From: Urechidicola vernalis
GTDB lineage: Bacteria > Bacteroidota > Bacteroidia > Flavobacteriales > Flavobacteriaceae
Reading direction: 5' to 3'
Assembly: GCF_031846385.1 (NCBI RefSeq)
Contig: NZ_JAVRHV010000001.1
Span: 1-64,000 of the forward strand
DNA: 64,000 nucleotides
The translations under genes were made by a program, and so were the position numbers. This document shows positions 8,205 to 17,056 of the stretch, in pieces (within the stretch, counting starts at the first letter, position 1; each line of letters starts with the position of its first letter). Under the pieces are notes generated by a model, which worked only from the letters and a program-made list of their open reading frames with translations, made no database searches and had not been told where the DNA came from.

Positions 8205-8826
8205 AAAGAAAGAAGAGCTTCAAGAACGCTTCAGAGTAAATGTAGAAGACTTACTTCATATAGAGGAATTGGAATTGAATAAGGCTTTTGAATACCCTGA
8301 AACACCTATTATTACTAATAAGAATCCTGAAAAAATCTCAATGTATAATTGGGGTTTGGTACCAGAGTGGGCTAGCGACACATCATTTAGACACTATACT
8401 TTAAATGCAAGAATTGAGACTTTAGATGAAAAGCCATCTTTTAAAGATGTAGTACAAAACCGTTGCCTAATTATAGCGGATGGGTTTTATGAATGGCAAT
8501 GGTTAAATAAAAGTGGTTCTAAAAAACAGAAATACGAGATTACCTTACCAAATCAAGAACTATTTGCATTTGCAGGACTGTATACACAATGGACAGATGA
8601 CACCGGAGATATTCTACGGAGTTATACGATGGTAACCACGCAAGCCAATGACTTAATGTCTAAAATTCATAATACCAAACAACGAATGCCAATTATTTTG
8701 AACCGACAAGATGAGCATAATTGGTTAAACGGGAATGATTATAAAAAATATAAGTTTCCGTATAGTCAAAATTTAATAGCGACACCAATTGATGTAAATC
8801 CAACAGGTCAATTGGGTTTATTTTGA
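8179..8826 (+). CDS. SRAP-domain protein (YedK/HMCES family)
   Basis: 215 residues from the ATG at 8179. This start is chosen over an in-frame TTG nine bases upstream because it places Cys at position 2 (MCYQTR), and the SRAP mechanism needs Cys2 exposed after Met removal so that it can form a thiazolidine crosslink with abasic sites in single-stranded DNA. The other active-site residues fall where E. coli YedK has them: Asn76 in NARIETL, Glu105 in GFYEWQW and His164 in IHNTKQRMP (YedK: Asn75, Glu105, His160). It overlaps the end of the nuclease fusion by 26 nt and is the last gene of the regulator's operon. Its 3' end overlaps the convergent ccsBA gene by 9 nt. The role is to shield abasic sites that arise at stalled forks. 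Confidence 0.95.
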   Translation: MCYQTRLIKKKEELQERFRVNVEDLLHIEELELNKAFEYPETPIITNKNPEKISMYNWGLVPEWASDTSFRHYTLNARIETLDEKPSFKDVVQNRCLIIADGFYEWQWLNKSGSKKQKYEITLPNQELFAFAGLYTQWTDDTGDILRSYTMVTTQANDLMSKIHNTKQRMPIILNRQDEHNWLNGNDYKKYKFPYSQNLIATPIDVNPTGQLGLF

Positions 8827-11800
8827 TGTTTTCCTTTGTCTATAATATGCGGTAATCGATAGCGCAATTACAATTGCAGTAACAACATAAATAAATTTTG
8901 GAATTGGAACCGGGTCACCTGTCGCATAGGAGTGCAATCCGGTTAAATAATAATTCACTCCAAAAGAAGTCATAATTATAGAATAGAATGCAAATACACT
9001 TGCCACGTTTAGTGTAAATCTTCCTTTCAATCCAGGAATTAAGTGAAAGTGTAAAATAGCAGCGTACACAATCATACTAATTAATGCCCAAGTTTCTTTT
9101 GGATCCCAAGCCCAATAACGACCCCAAGATTCGTTTGCCCAAACGCCTCCTAGAAATGTCCCTATTGATAGAATAAATAATCCAATAATCATAGATAACT
9201 CATTGATATAACTCAATTCTTTAATCTTAATATCAATTATTTTTTTGTTTTTATCATTTCTAATGATCATTAAAATCAACGCCATTAAACCTAAAAGTGC
9301 TGATAGTGCTAATGGAGCATAACTACTAATAATTGTGGCAACATGTATTTTTAACCAATACGATTTTAACACGGGCATTAGATTTGTAATTTCAGGACTT
9401 AGCCAATCTAAATAACTTACAAATAAAAGTGTTCCCGTAAAGATTGTAGCCAAGGCCAATACAAAGTCAGATTTTTTATAGAAAATAATTCCAATTAGCA
9501 TTAATGACCATGCGGCAAACGTAATCATTTCGTAACCATTACTCCATGGTGCATGTTGGGCTACATACCATCTCAAAATGAGATTACCAGTATGTAGTAA
9601 GAATGCTAAAAATATTATTAATAAGAGTAGGTTAAATAAAGTCTTAACAAATTTACTTTGCGAAAATATTCGAGTTACGGCTAACAATAGTAATGCAGTA
9701 CCAAATACAAAATATGTAATAAATAACCATAAGTATAGGTTCATATTGTTATACCATAGCTCCGCTTCAATTAATTGTTTTGATGGAATTATATCCTCAG
9801 CTAATACATCTTGAAATTTTTGAATGTAGGCTAGTTTATCTTCCGCATGAGCCCAATCACCTGAAATTTTGGCCTCACTTACTTCTGCAAAATATTGTGT
9901 TAAGATTCCTTGAGCAAAACCGGCGTCTTCTTCGTTAAAATCTTCAAAAGTGTGATTTTGGCTGTACCAAGTTTTTGTTGCATCATTTCGTTTAGGGAAT
10001 ATTTTCAAGTAGTTTCCGGAGAAAATATTGAAAAGTATATTAAAGCGTTCATCAACTTTTAAAATTTCTTTGTCGAATTCTGATCTCTCTGCGGGTTTTT
10101 TAGTGTTGGCTTCTTCTACTTGTTTTTCTAGAATATATCCAGATTGCAGATCTAAAAAATCATTAAATGCCGCTAGGTTATTATTATGATATGGAATACT
10201 ATCAAATAATTTCCCGCCTTTTTGCCTGTCAATTTTAATTAAAGGAATGTCTGTCCATAATCTTGGATTACCGTGTAATGCAATAAACAATTGATTGGCA
10301 TCTAATTTCGTATCGTTGTATTTGAACGTTGTTTTTCTAGAAATTTTACGTAAAAATTCAGAAGCTAGTGTATTAATAGGTTTTATACGTCCATCTAAAT
10401 CTTGTACCAATATTCTTCCGAAAATTGCGCCGTGTTCTTTTGATACAACCTGTGATTGTACTAAACTATCTAAATTTTTAGATTCTTGGGCAAAACCTGA
10501 TTGTAATGCTGAAAATACGAGCAATGCAATAATTGCAGTTGTTTTTGCATTAATTTTTTGAAGTTTCTTGCGAATAATTCCAAATCTAGAGTTCGCTCCA
10601 AACAAGGTCCAAAGCATGCCTAAAGTCATTAAAAAATAACCTAAATATGTAATTAATGTACCAGCTCTATCATGGTTGACAGCCAAAACCGTTCCTTTTT
10701 CATCGGTATCATACGAGGCTTGAAAAAATCTATAACCTCTATAATCTAATACGTTGTTCATAAAGATTCGGTAAGGAGTTTCTTCGTTATTATCTATAAC
10801 GGTTACTTCACTTGCATACGAAGATGGGCTGGTTGAGCCTGGATATCTTTCTAATTGAAAATCATTTAGTTTTATTTGAAATGGTGTTTTAAGTGGAATT
10901 GCACCATAGGCAAGGTTTAAGCTGACATCTTCAATTTCTACTTGTTCAGAAATAGGCAAGGCACCATGTCTATACAATATGGAGACATCTTCAGTTGTAT
11001 TCCCTACTGTTGCTGTTAAAATTAACACGTCATCTTTCAGTTCATCATTGTCTTTCTTTTTTTCAGCGCCAGATACCATTTTAATTTCTGCATTCGGATG
11101 GTAAGACATGATTACAAAAGAATAATCCGCAGATCGGTATAAAACACGTTCTTTTAAGACTTGTAAACTATCTAATACAAGGTTTCCTGCATTTTGAGTT
11201 TGCATTTCAAAAAAGGTAACTTGTTGTTTGGGTTTTAGTTTTAAAACACCATCTTCTTCAATTATATTAAGTTCTTTAGAATTTTCATTTTCAAAGGCCA
11301 ACTCATGACCATGCCCACCTAAACGTTCTATTTCCCCTTTTTTTAGATACATAGATTCACGCCCATTTCCAGCGGACACCACCATTTGAATCAGGGGCTC
11401 TCCTTTATTTTCAGAATCAATAACCTCAGGAATAGCATCAGTAATAAACTCTTTAAATTCTAAATGAACTGGTTTTGATAATTCATCATTTTTTATACTA
11501 AATGATGTTTTTTGAATGGGAGAGAAGGTTTTTTCTTTATGAATATTAATGGTCTTGCCATTACTATCTGTAATATGTGCTTGAACAAATACTCTATCCG
11601 AAATAATCACATCAGATGTTGCACCTTCTCTAATCCGCATAATACCTTCATAAGCTACATATCTTGTTATTCCAGCTCCAATCAGAATTACAATAAATGA
11701 TATATGAAAAAGTAAAACGCTCCATTTTTCTTTTCGGAATAGTTTGTATTTAAACATATTCCCTAAAAAATTCAATCCTAAAATTACCATAATCATTTCG

Positions 11801-11949
11801 AACCACCATGCCTTATATATAACAGTAAAGGCCGTTTGAGTTCCAAAATCATTTTCAATAAATGTTGCTGTTGCCATTGCAACGGCAAATGAAAATAAAG
11901 CCAGTACTGCTAATTTAGGGGAGAAAAGTATTTTTATAATTTTTGACAT
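8818..11949 (-). CDS. ccsBA: Fused cytochrome c synthase CcsB-CcsA (ResB/ResC; NrfI-like)
   Basis: A 1043-residue inner-membrane protein that attaches heme to apocytochromes c on the periplasmic side (system II). The N-terminal part (to about 450) is ResB/CcsB-like, with membrane segments near residues 13-30, 50-66 and 78-97 and a large periplasmic domain. The C-terminal part (about 725-1040) is CcsA-like, with several membrane segments and the tryptophan-rich WWD heme-handling motif at about 942-954 (WGRYWAWDPKETW). It follows nrfA by 85 nt. In Wolinella the nrfHAI operon encodes a similar fused synthase, NrfI, dedicated to the unusual CxxCK heme of NrfA; the same order here suggests the same job, though it may serve all c-type cytochromes of the cell. 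Confidence 0.93.
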   Translation of the reverse strand: MSKIIKILFSPKLAVLALFSFAVAMATATFIENDFGTQTAFTVIYKAWWFEMIMVILGLNFLGNMFKYKLFRKEKWSVLLFHISFIVILIGAGITRYVAYEGIMRIREGATSDVIISDRVFVQAHITDSNGKTINIHKEKTFSPIQKTSFSIKNDELSKPVHLEFKEFITDAIPEVIDSENKGEPLIQMVVSAGNGRESMYLKKGEIERLGGHGHELAFENENSKELNIIEEDGVLKLKPKQQVTFFEMQTQNAGNLVLDSLQVLKERVLYRSADYSFVIMSYHPNAEIKMVSGAEKKKDNDELKDDVLILTATVGNTTEDVSILYRHGALPISEQVEIEDVSLNLAYGAIPLKTPFQIKLNDFQLERYPGSTSPSSYASEVTVIDNNEETPYRIFMNNVLDYRGYRFFQASYDTDEKGTVLAVNHDRAGTLITYLGYFLMTLGMLWTLFGANSRFGIIRKKLQKINAKTTAIIALLVFSALQSGFAQESKNLDSLVQSQVVSKEHGAIFGRILVQDLDGRIKPINTLASEFLRKISRKTTFKYNDTKLDANQLFIALHGNPRLWTDIPLIKIDRQKGGKLFDSIPYHNNNLAAFNDFLDLQSGYILEKQVEEANTKKPAERSEFDKEILKVDERFNILFNIFSGNYLKIFPKRNDATKTWYSQNHTFEDFNEEDAGFAQGILTQYFAEVSEAKISGDWAHAEDKLAYIQKFQDVLAEDIIPSKQLIEAELWYNNMNLYLWLFITYFVFGTALLLLAVTRIFSQSKFVKTLFNLLLLIIFLAFLLHTGNLILRWYVAQHAPWSNGYEMITFAAWSLMLIGIIFYKKSDFVLALATIFTGTLLFVSYLDWLSPEITNLMPVLKSYWLKIHVATIISSYAPLALSALLGLMALILMIIRNDKNKKIIDIKIKELSYINELSMIIGLFILSIGTFLGGVWANESWGRYWAWDPKETWALISMIVYAAILHFHLIPGLKGRFTLNVASVFAFYSIIMTSFGVNYYLTGLHSYATGDPVPIPKFIYVVTAIVIALSITAYYRQRKTSK

Positions 11950-11975
11950 GGTATAGTAGTTTAAGTATGGCTTAA

Positions 11976-12015
11976 AAAAAACTCAAAACCGATTGTGATC
12001 AGTAATGAGTTTTTT
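11976..12015 (-). terminator. Hairpin between nrfA and ccsBA
   Basis: Inverted repeat AAAAAACTCA (11976-11985) and TGAGTTTTTT (12006-12015) with a 20-nt loop. On the minus strand it lies just after the nrfA stop and ends in a U run. It may attenuate read-through into ccsBA rather than fully terminate. Confidence 0.5.
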
Positions 12016-12034
12016 CATTAAGTTTTTAAGGTGT

Positions 12035-13528
12035 TTATTTCGGAGTTACACCAGATTTTATTTCCATTTTAGATTCACGTTCTTTCGCTTTTTCTAACCA
12101 TTTCGGAATTACATTTTCTTTAAATACTTTTTTATCAGCCAACATTTTTTCAGCATTTAAGCCAATAAAAGCCTGTGCTTTTGCTTTCGTAGAGATGTCT
12201 GGCATTGGTACTGCATCCGTATATCCTAATTCTGCTAATAAACGCGTCAATTCTATCCTTGTAGTTTGAGCAACATCCATTGCCGATGCAATAATACGAG
12301 CAGTTTCAACTGGAGCATGGAAAGATCCTCCATGAGAAGCAGCTGCAAAATCCCAGCGCCATTGCGCATGTCTAATTCCTTGCATAATGCGTTCCATTTG
12401 TTTTTCAGTTGCACCTAAATCCCAAGCCTTTTTAGCCTCAATATGTGCTCTCACTAATTGCTCTTGTAATTTTAATCTATTTTCGTTTGCTGCACTTTGA
12501 CGTGTATACACATTCTCAATCAACTTATTCGCTTCCTCTCTATGACATACTTGACAAGAATTAGCAACATTGTTTAGAGGTGACTGAATGTGGTGGTCTG
12601 TAAATTTCTGTCCACCTTCACTCTTATATGGCATATGACAATCGGCACAAGATACACCACGATCTGCGTGAATACCCGTCATATAAACTTCGTATCCTGG
12701 ATGCTGTGCTTTTAATAAAGGGGCTTTACTAATAGAATGCTCCCAATCTTTAAAATCAATATTGTCATAGTACTCTTCCATATTTTCAACAGACATACCG
12801 TTTTTCCATGGGAAAGTTAAATATGGTACACCCTCCTTTGGAGTTTTGCTATTGAAATAGTATTCTACGTGACATTGAGCACATACTAAAGAACGCATTT
12901 CATTATGTGTTGCTTTTGAAATGTCTTTACCCATACTTTCAAATGCTTCAATCAGAGCAGGTCTCGTAATTTGTAAACTCATATCTTTTGGATTGTGGCA
13001 ATCTGCACATCCAATATTGTTTACAACTTCATGACCTTTACTTGCCCATTTACCAGCATAAGTCTCTGCTATACCTTGCTCATTCATCAACCTTGGAATA
13101 TCTGGACTTTTACATGCCCAACAAGTCCCTGGCATTGGTCCATCATCTGGTCCAGCAGGTGCACCTGTACGCAAGGTATTTTGTAAATCTTCAATAGCGT
13201 AATAATGTCCACGACCTTGGTTGTAATCTTTAGAGAAACCATATCCGGCATAAAGAACAACTAGCAAGGGGTCATGCTCCAATAAATCTACCATTTTACT
13301 TCCGCCTTGATACGATGCAAAAGTTGTATCTAAGGTTTGGATATACGATTGATACTGCTTTGGGAAATTTTTTCCCCAAACATCATTTCTAGGCTCATTT
13401 TCGCCGATGGTTACTTTTGGAGTATAAGCAAATTTAGCTTCATTTTTTCTGTTGATAACATTTGAAGCCAACATACCGAGTAAAAATACTACAACCGCAG
13501 TAATAACAAATAGGACCCAATTTTTCAT
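12035..13528 (-). CDS. nrfA: Ammonia-forming cytochrome c nitrite reductase, catalytic subunit
   Basis: A pentaheme periplasmic enzyme reducing nitrite to ammonium with six electrons. I take the ATG at 13528 (497 residues, MKNWVL...), which heads a single N-terminal membrane/signal segment and leaves 14 nt after nrfH; an upstream in-frame start would overlap nrfH. The active-site heme motif is CWACK (136-140), where Lys replaces the usual His. Four standard motifs follow: CADCH (174-178), CAQCH (216-220), CADCH (294-298) and CQVCH (325-329). The hydrophobic N-terminus appears uncleaved, giving a membrane-tethered form. It is the partner of NrfH encoded upstream; electrons come from the menaquinol pool. 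All signature residues of the family are visible. Confidence 0.97.
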   Translation of the reverse strand: MKNWVLFVITAVVVFLLGMLASNVINRKNEAKFAYTPKVTIGENEPRNDVWGKNFPKQYQSYIQTLDTTFASYQGGSKMVDLLEHDPLLVVLYAGYGFSKDYNQGRGHYYAIEDLQNTLRTGAPAGPDDGPMPGTCWACKSPDIPRLMNEQGIAETYAGKWASKGHEVVNNIGCADCHNPKDMSLQITRPALIEAFESMGKDISKATHNEMRSLVCAQCHVEYYFNSKTPKEGVPYLTFPWKNGMSVENMEEYYDNIDFKDWEHSISKAPLLKAQHPGYEVYMTGIHADRGVSCADCHMPYKSEGGQKFTDHHIQSPLNNVANSCQVCHREEANKLIENVYTRQSAANENRLKLQEQLVRAHIEAKKAWDLGATEKQMERIMQGIRHAQWRWDFAAASHGGSFHAPVETARIIASAMDVAQTTRIELTRLLAELGYTDAVPMPDISTKAKAQAFIGLNAEKMLADKKVFKENVIPKWLEKAKERESKMEIKSGVTPK

Positions 13529-13542
13529 AATACTTATTTTTG

Positions 13543-14130
13543 TTAGTTGTTTATTTCTTCTTTTAACCATTTAGGAACAATATCCTTATCTAAATCTGTT
13601 GGTTTTGGAGCCAACGTATATTCTGTACTTGATAAACCATGAACTCTTCCATGAGGTACTTCCCTGTGACAAGACCAACATTGTCGATCCGTTCTACTTT
13701 CCGCATGATTGGCAACCCAGCCATCTAATTTCGCATCTTTGACTTGTTGCTGATGACAACGAATACAGTTTTGTTGCACCACCTCTTGTGAGGCCTCTTT
13801 CATTTGTATGACCTGTGGTTCATTTCGAAGGGTGAAAACGGTAGCATGGTATAATCCATCTTTTGCTTTGAAATAATATTTATTAGCAATATTATCATGC
13901 GGAACGTGACAACTATTACAAGTAGTTACCTCTCGATGCGAACTATGCATCCAACTATTATATTCGGATGTCATAACATGGCAGTTTACACATGTTTGAG
14001 GATTGTCTCCCATATATGAAACAACCTCAGATTCTTTAGCAAGAAATAGTGAAAGCCCTACAATACTCCCCATAATTACGATGGAAACGGGAAGCCATCT
14101 AGAATTGTATGGTATAAATCTTTTTAGCAA
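13543..14130 (-). CDS. nrfH: NrfH, tetraheme quinol dehydrogenase of the nitrite reductase complex
   Basis: A 195-residue NapC/NirT-family cytochrome c with one N-terminal transmembrane helix (about 13-31) and four CxxCH motifs at 47-51, 71-75, 122-126 and 151-155. It oxidises menaquinol and passes electrons to NrfA. The start is a TTG at 14130: an in-frame TAA lies just upstream, the only early ATG (residue 20) would cut the membrane helix, and a -7 box sits 20 nt before the TTG. It is first in the operon nrfH-nrfA-ccsBA. An FNR-like palindrome upstream points to anaerobic or nitrosative-stress control. Confidence 0.95.
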   Translation of the reverse strand: MLKRFIPYNSRWLPVSIVIMGSIVGLSLFLAKESEVVSYMGDNPQTCVNCHVMTSEYNSWMHSSHREVTTCNSCHVPHDNIANKYYFKAKDGLYHATVFTLRNEPQVIQMKEASQEVVQQNCIRCHQQQVKDAKLDGWVANHAESRTDRQCWSCHREVPHGRVHGLSSTEYTLAPKPTDLDKDIVPKWLKEEINN

Positions 14131-14150
14131 TTGATCTAAATTTGGTTATC

Positions 14151-14195
14151 CAAATATAACAAATAAAAAAGGGTTTGAATTATGATAAAAATCAT
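14151..14195 (-). promoter_or_regulatory. nrfH promoter with FNR/Crp-type activator site
   Basis: On the minus strand a -7 element TATATTTG lies at 14158-14151. Upstream is ATGATAAAAATCAT (14182-14195), a symmetric site with the FNR-family core TGAT-N4-ATCA. Its centre lies about 34 bp from the centre of the -7 box, thus near -41 from the expected start, the class II activator position. No TTG is present at -33, which fits an activator-dependent promoter. The regulator itself is not in the window. Confidence 0.6.
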
Positions 14196-14275
14196 TTTTC
14201 AAAAATCACTATTTTTTGGTTATTATTGTATGCTGAAAATCAGTAGTCTCACTCGTTTTAATTTATAGTTTTTTT

Positions 14276-15364
14276 ATGAAAAAAAAATCAATCTTATTTA
14301 TAGTACTCCTTTTATCTAATGTTATATTCATTTTTTCTCAAGATTTAACTTTTGAAGAATACAACCCAACATCAACACTTGTAGTGCCAAAAAATCCGGT
14401 CATAAAGGCTAAATTTCCTTTTATTGATGTTCATGGACATCAATATAGAATGCCAGAACAGGATTTAGCACCTGTAGTGGCCGCAATGGACACATTGAAT
14501 ATGGCTATAATGGTTAATTTAAGTGGTCGATCGGGAGAATTGCTGCAAAAATCGGTAAAGAACATCAATGATAATTATCCAAATAGGTTTGTCGTTTTTG
14601 CAAATGTAAATTTTGATGGAGCAGGAGGGGAGAACTGGACAGAGAATACTGTTGCTCAACTTAGAAATGATGTAGAGAACGGGGCAGTTGGGTTAAAAGT
14701 TTACAAGAGTTTAGGAATGTATAATAAAGATATAGATGGAAATAGACTTGCCATTGACGATGTTCGTTTAGATCCCATTTGGGCTTTATGTGGTGAACTA
14801 GGAATACCTGTTTTAATTCATGCGGCAGATCCAAAATCATTTTGGGATGAATTTGATGGAGCTAACGAACGCTGGTTGGAATTAAAAACTAAACCGAGAC
14901 GAAAAAGAAGTGCCCATGATCCTGCTCCTTGGGAACAAATAATTGGAGAGCAGCATAACATGTTTAAAAAGCATCCAAAAACTACATTTATTAACGCTCA
15001 TATGGGCTGGTATGCCAACGATTTAGGAAAACTTGGAACACTGCTTGATGAAATTCCAAATATGAATGTTGGTATTGGAGCGATTATAGCAGAATTGGGC
15101 AGACAACCAAGATTTGCAAAACAGTTTATTGAAAAATACCAAGATAGAGTTTTGTTTGGTAAGGATAGTTGGAAGCCCGAAGAGTTTCCTACCTATTTTA
15201 GAGTTCTGGAAACAGCAGACGAATATTTCCCATATCATAAAAAATACCATGCTTTTTGGGCAATGTATGGGTTAGATCTTTCTGATGAAGTTTTAAAGAA
15301 AGTATATTATAAAAATGCACTTAGGATTGTCCCAAAATTAGACGCATCTCTTTTTCCTGAATAA
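14276..15364 (+). CDS. Amidohydrolase-family metal-dependent hydrolase (exported)
   Basis: 362 residues with a cleavable signal peptide (MKKKSILFIVLLLSNVIFIFSQ). The rest is a TIM-barrel hydrolase of the amidohydrolase-2 type. Metal-ligand candidates: His53 and His55 in IDVHGHQYR, His181 in VLIHAADP, His241 in INAHMGW and Asp296 in FGKDSW. A Lys-rich stretch (KPRRKRSAHD, about 206-214) lies between strands. Family members include decarboxylases and lactonases; the substrate cannot be named here. It is transcribed divergently from nrfH but is not obviously related to nitrite reduction. Flavobacteria often export such enzymes for aromatic or sugar-lactone substrates, but that is only context. 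Domain assignment is good, function open. Confidence 0.8.
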   Translation: MKKKSILFIVLLLSNVIFIFSQDLTFEEYNPTSTLVVPKNPVIKAKFPFIDVHGHQYRMPEQDLAPVVAAMDTLNMAIMVNLSGRSGELLQKSVKNINDNYPNRFVVFANVNFDGAGGENWTENTVAQLRNDVENGAVGLKVYKSLGMYNKDIDGNRLAIDDVRLDPIWALCGELGIPVLIHAADPKSFWDEFDGANERWLELKTKPRRKRSAHDPAPWEQIIGEQHNMFKKHPKTTFINAHMGWYANDLGKLGTLLDEIPNMNVGIGAIIAELGRQPRFAKQFIEKYQDRVLFGKDSWKPEEFPTYFRVLETADEYFPYHKKYHAFWAMYGLDLSDEVLKKVYYKNALRIVPKLDASLFPE

Positions 15365-15455
15365 TTGAAAAGCGAATCATATTTTTAAGATTTTAGCGTT
15401 GCCTTATATTGTAACTTAAAATTGCAGAATATACAGGTGTTTTTAGATTATTGAT

Positions 15456-15463
15456 TAATTTTG
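15456..15463 (+). promoter_or_regulatory. Possible -7 promoter element of cmk
   Basis: TAATTTTG matches TAnnTTTG 32 nt before the cmk ATG. No clear -33 TTG at the right distance, so support is limited. Confidence 0.35.
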
Positions 15464-15495
15464 GGGATCAGAGATATTAACAAACATTTTAAATT

Positions 15496-16182
15496 ATGAA
15501 AAAGATTACGATTGCAATAGACGGGTTTTCATCAACTGGAAAAAGTACACTTGCCAAACAATTGGCAAAGAAGTTGAAATATGTTTATGTAGATACCGGT
15601 GCAATGTACAGAGCGGTTACACTTTATGCTTTTCAAAATGGGTTTATAGATAATTCATCTTTTGATGAAAAAGCATTAATCGCTGATCTGGATTCTATAA
15701 AAATTCATTTTGTATTTAACTCTAGAAAGGGGTTTGCTGAAGTGTTTTTGAATGATGTTAATGTTGAAAAAGAAATTAGAACCTTGGAAGTTTCTCAATT
15801 AGTAAGTCAAGTCTCGGCCGTTTCTGAGGTAAGAACTAAATTGGTTCAACAGCAACAAGAAATGCGTAAGGACAATGGAATAGTGATGGATGGAAGAGAT
15901 ATTGGAACAGTCGTTTTTCCAGATGCAGATATTAAGTTTTTTATGACAGCTTCAGCTGATAAACGTGCAAAAAGACGTTATAAAGAATTGCTTGATAGAG
16001 GTGAAGAAAATATAACCTACGAGCGTGTCTTAAAAAATGTGGAGTCTAGAGACTATATTGATTCAACGAGAGAGGATTCGCCTTTAGTGAAAGCAGATGA
16101 TGCCATTGGAATCGATAATTCTGACATGGGCTTAGAAGAGCAATTTGATCGCGTTTACAATCTTATTTTAAGGTATGTTTAA
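15496..16182 (+). CDS. cmk: Cytidylate kinase
   Basis: 228 residues, usual family length. It phosphorylates CMP/dCMP with ATP in pyrimidine nucleotide salvage and synthesis. The P-loop is GFSSTGKST (10-18), followed by VDTGAMYRAVTLYA, the nucleotide-binding signature of bacterial CMP kinases, then the NMP-binding insert and MDGRDIGTVVFPDADIKFF. The C-terminal SRDYIDSTREDSPL segment corresponds to the lid. The 3' end overlaps the convergent queE by 15 nt, so the two transcripts are antisense at their ends. Nothing unusual in the protein itself. Confidence 0.97.
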   Translation: MKKITIAIDGFSSTGKSTLAKQLAKKLKYVYVDTGAMYRAVTLYAFQNGFIDNSSFDEKALIADLDSIKIHFVFNSRKGFAEVFLNDVNVEKEIRTLEVSQLVSQVSAVSEVRTKLVQQQQEMRKDNGIVMDGRDIGTVVFPDADIKFFMTASADKRAKRRYKELLDRGEENITYERVLKNVESRDYIDSTREDSPLVKADDAIGIDNSDMGLEEQFDRVYNLILRYV

Positions 16183-16818
16183 GTGTTTGTGAGTTTGAAT
16201 GGAAATTTTCCACTTAGGGTTTTGCATTACATAATCAATAATTTGAGGAGTCATTTTATCTTTGTTACTCCATTCAGCCTGAAGAAATAATTGACAATTT
16301 TTATTGACTTTAGCGGCCTGTTCTTCGGCAAATTTAAAATCACTTTTATTGTAAATAATAATTTTTAATTCGTTGGCTTCTTGATAAACTTCTGTTAATG
16401 GGAGTTTTAATTTTTTTGGAGATAAACAAATCCAATCCCAAGATCCAGAAAGATTATAAGCCCCAGATGTTTCTATATGAGTTTTTACATTTTTATTCTG
16501 TAACGAATTAGTAAGTGATTTCATATCCCACATTAGCGGTTCTCCACCCGTAATTACTGCAATATTCGAATAGGATTTTGCTCTTTGAACGATCTCTTTT
16601 GTAAGTGTTGGAGGATGTAAGTTAGAATCCCAACTCTCTTTCACATCGCACCAATGACAACCAACATCACAACCTCCAATTCGGATAAAATAGGCAGCGG
16701 TTCCTGTATGATAACCTTCACCTTGAATGGTATAAAATTCTTCCATTAGAGGAAGCATTAATCCTGAATCTACTAATTGTTGCGTTTTTGAATCCACTAT
16801 TCTAAATTTAGTTTGCAA
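16168..16818 (-). CDS. queE: 7-carboxy-7-deazaguanine synthase
   Basis: A 216-residue radical-SAM enzyme of queuosine/7-deazaguanine biosynthesis that converts 6-carboxytetrahydropterin to 7-carboxy-7-deazaguanine. The cluster-binding cysteines are Cys50, Cys54 and Cys57 in GGCDVGCHWCDVKESW (a CxxxCxxC arrangement), preceded by EFYTIQGEG, the QueE signature, and followed by ITGGEPLMW. The start is uncertain. The longest frame opens with TTG at 16818, but a -7-like TAAATTTG (16823-16816) covers that codon, so an internal GTG (16797) or ATG (16758) may be used. Homologues usually have about 20 residues before MLPLMEEFY, which favours the longer forms. The other queuosine genes are not nearby. 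Confidence 0.93.
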   Translation of the reverse strand: MQTKFRIVDSKTQQLVDSGLMLPLMEEFYTIQGEGYHTGTAAYFIRIGGCDVGCHWCDVKESWDSNLHPPTLTKEIVQRAKSYSNIAVITGGEPLMWDMKSLTNSLQNKNVKTHIETSGAYNLSGSWDWICLSPKKLKLPLTEVYQEANELKIIIYNKSDFKFAEEQAAKVNKNCQLFLQAEWSNKDKMTPQIIDYVMQNPKWKISIQTHKHLNIP

Positions 16819-16951
16819 ATTTAGGATATATTCATGTTATAAGGTATAAATAAAAGATTCATTTTGAAAAAAAATAAAAGATTTAGAACCTCTAATTGTT
16901 GGTATATAGTAACTTACAATTATTTTTAATTTTATATGTTAAATCTTCATT

Positions 16952-16978
16952 TTGGTATAAAGTTTGTTGCTATTTTTG
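16952..16978 (+). promoter_or_regulatory. Promoter of the lipoprotein gene at 17057
   Basis: TTG (16952-16954, in CATTTTGGT) and TATTTTTG (16971-16978) with 16-nt spacing. The same CATTTTGGT context precedes the M48 peptidase promoter at 23266. The remainder of the 16819-17056 intergenic shows no other feature. Confidence 0.5.
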
Positions 16979-17056
16979 AAATTTAAAATGAACAGTAAAA
17001 TAATTTTTAATGTTGTTCGTTAAACCAATACTGAACTAAACTGAACTAACACCTTT

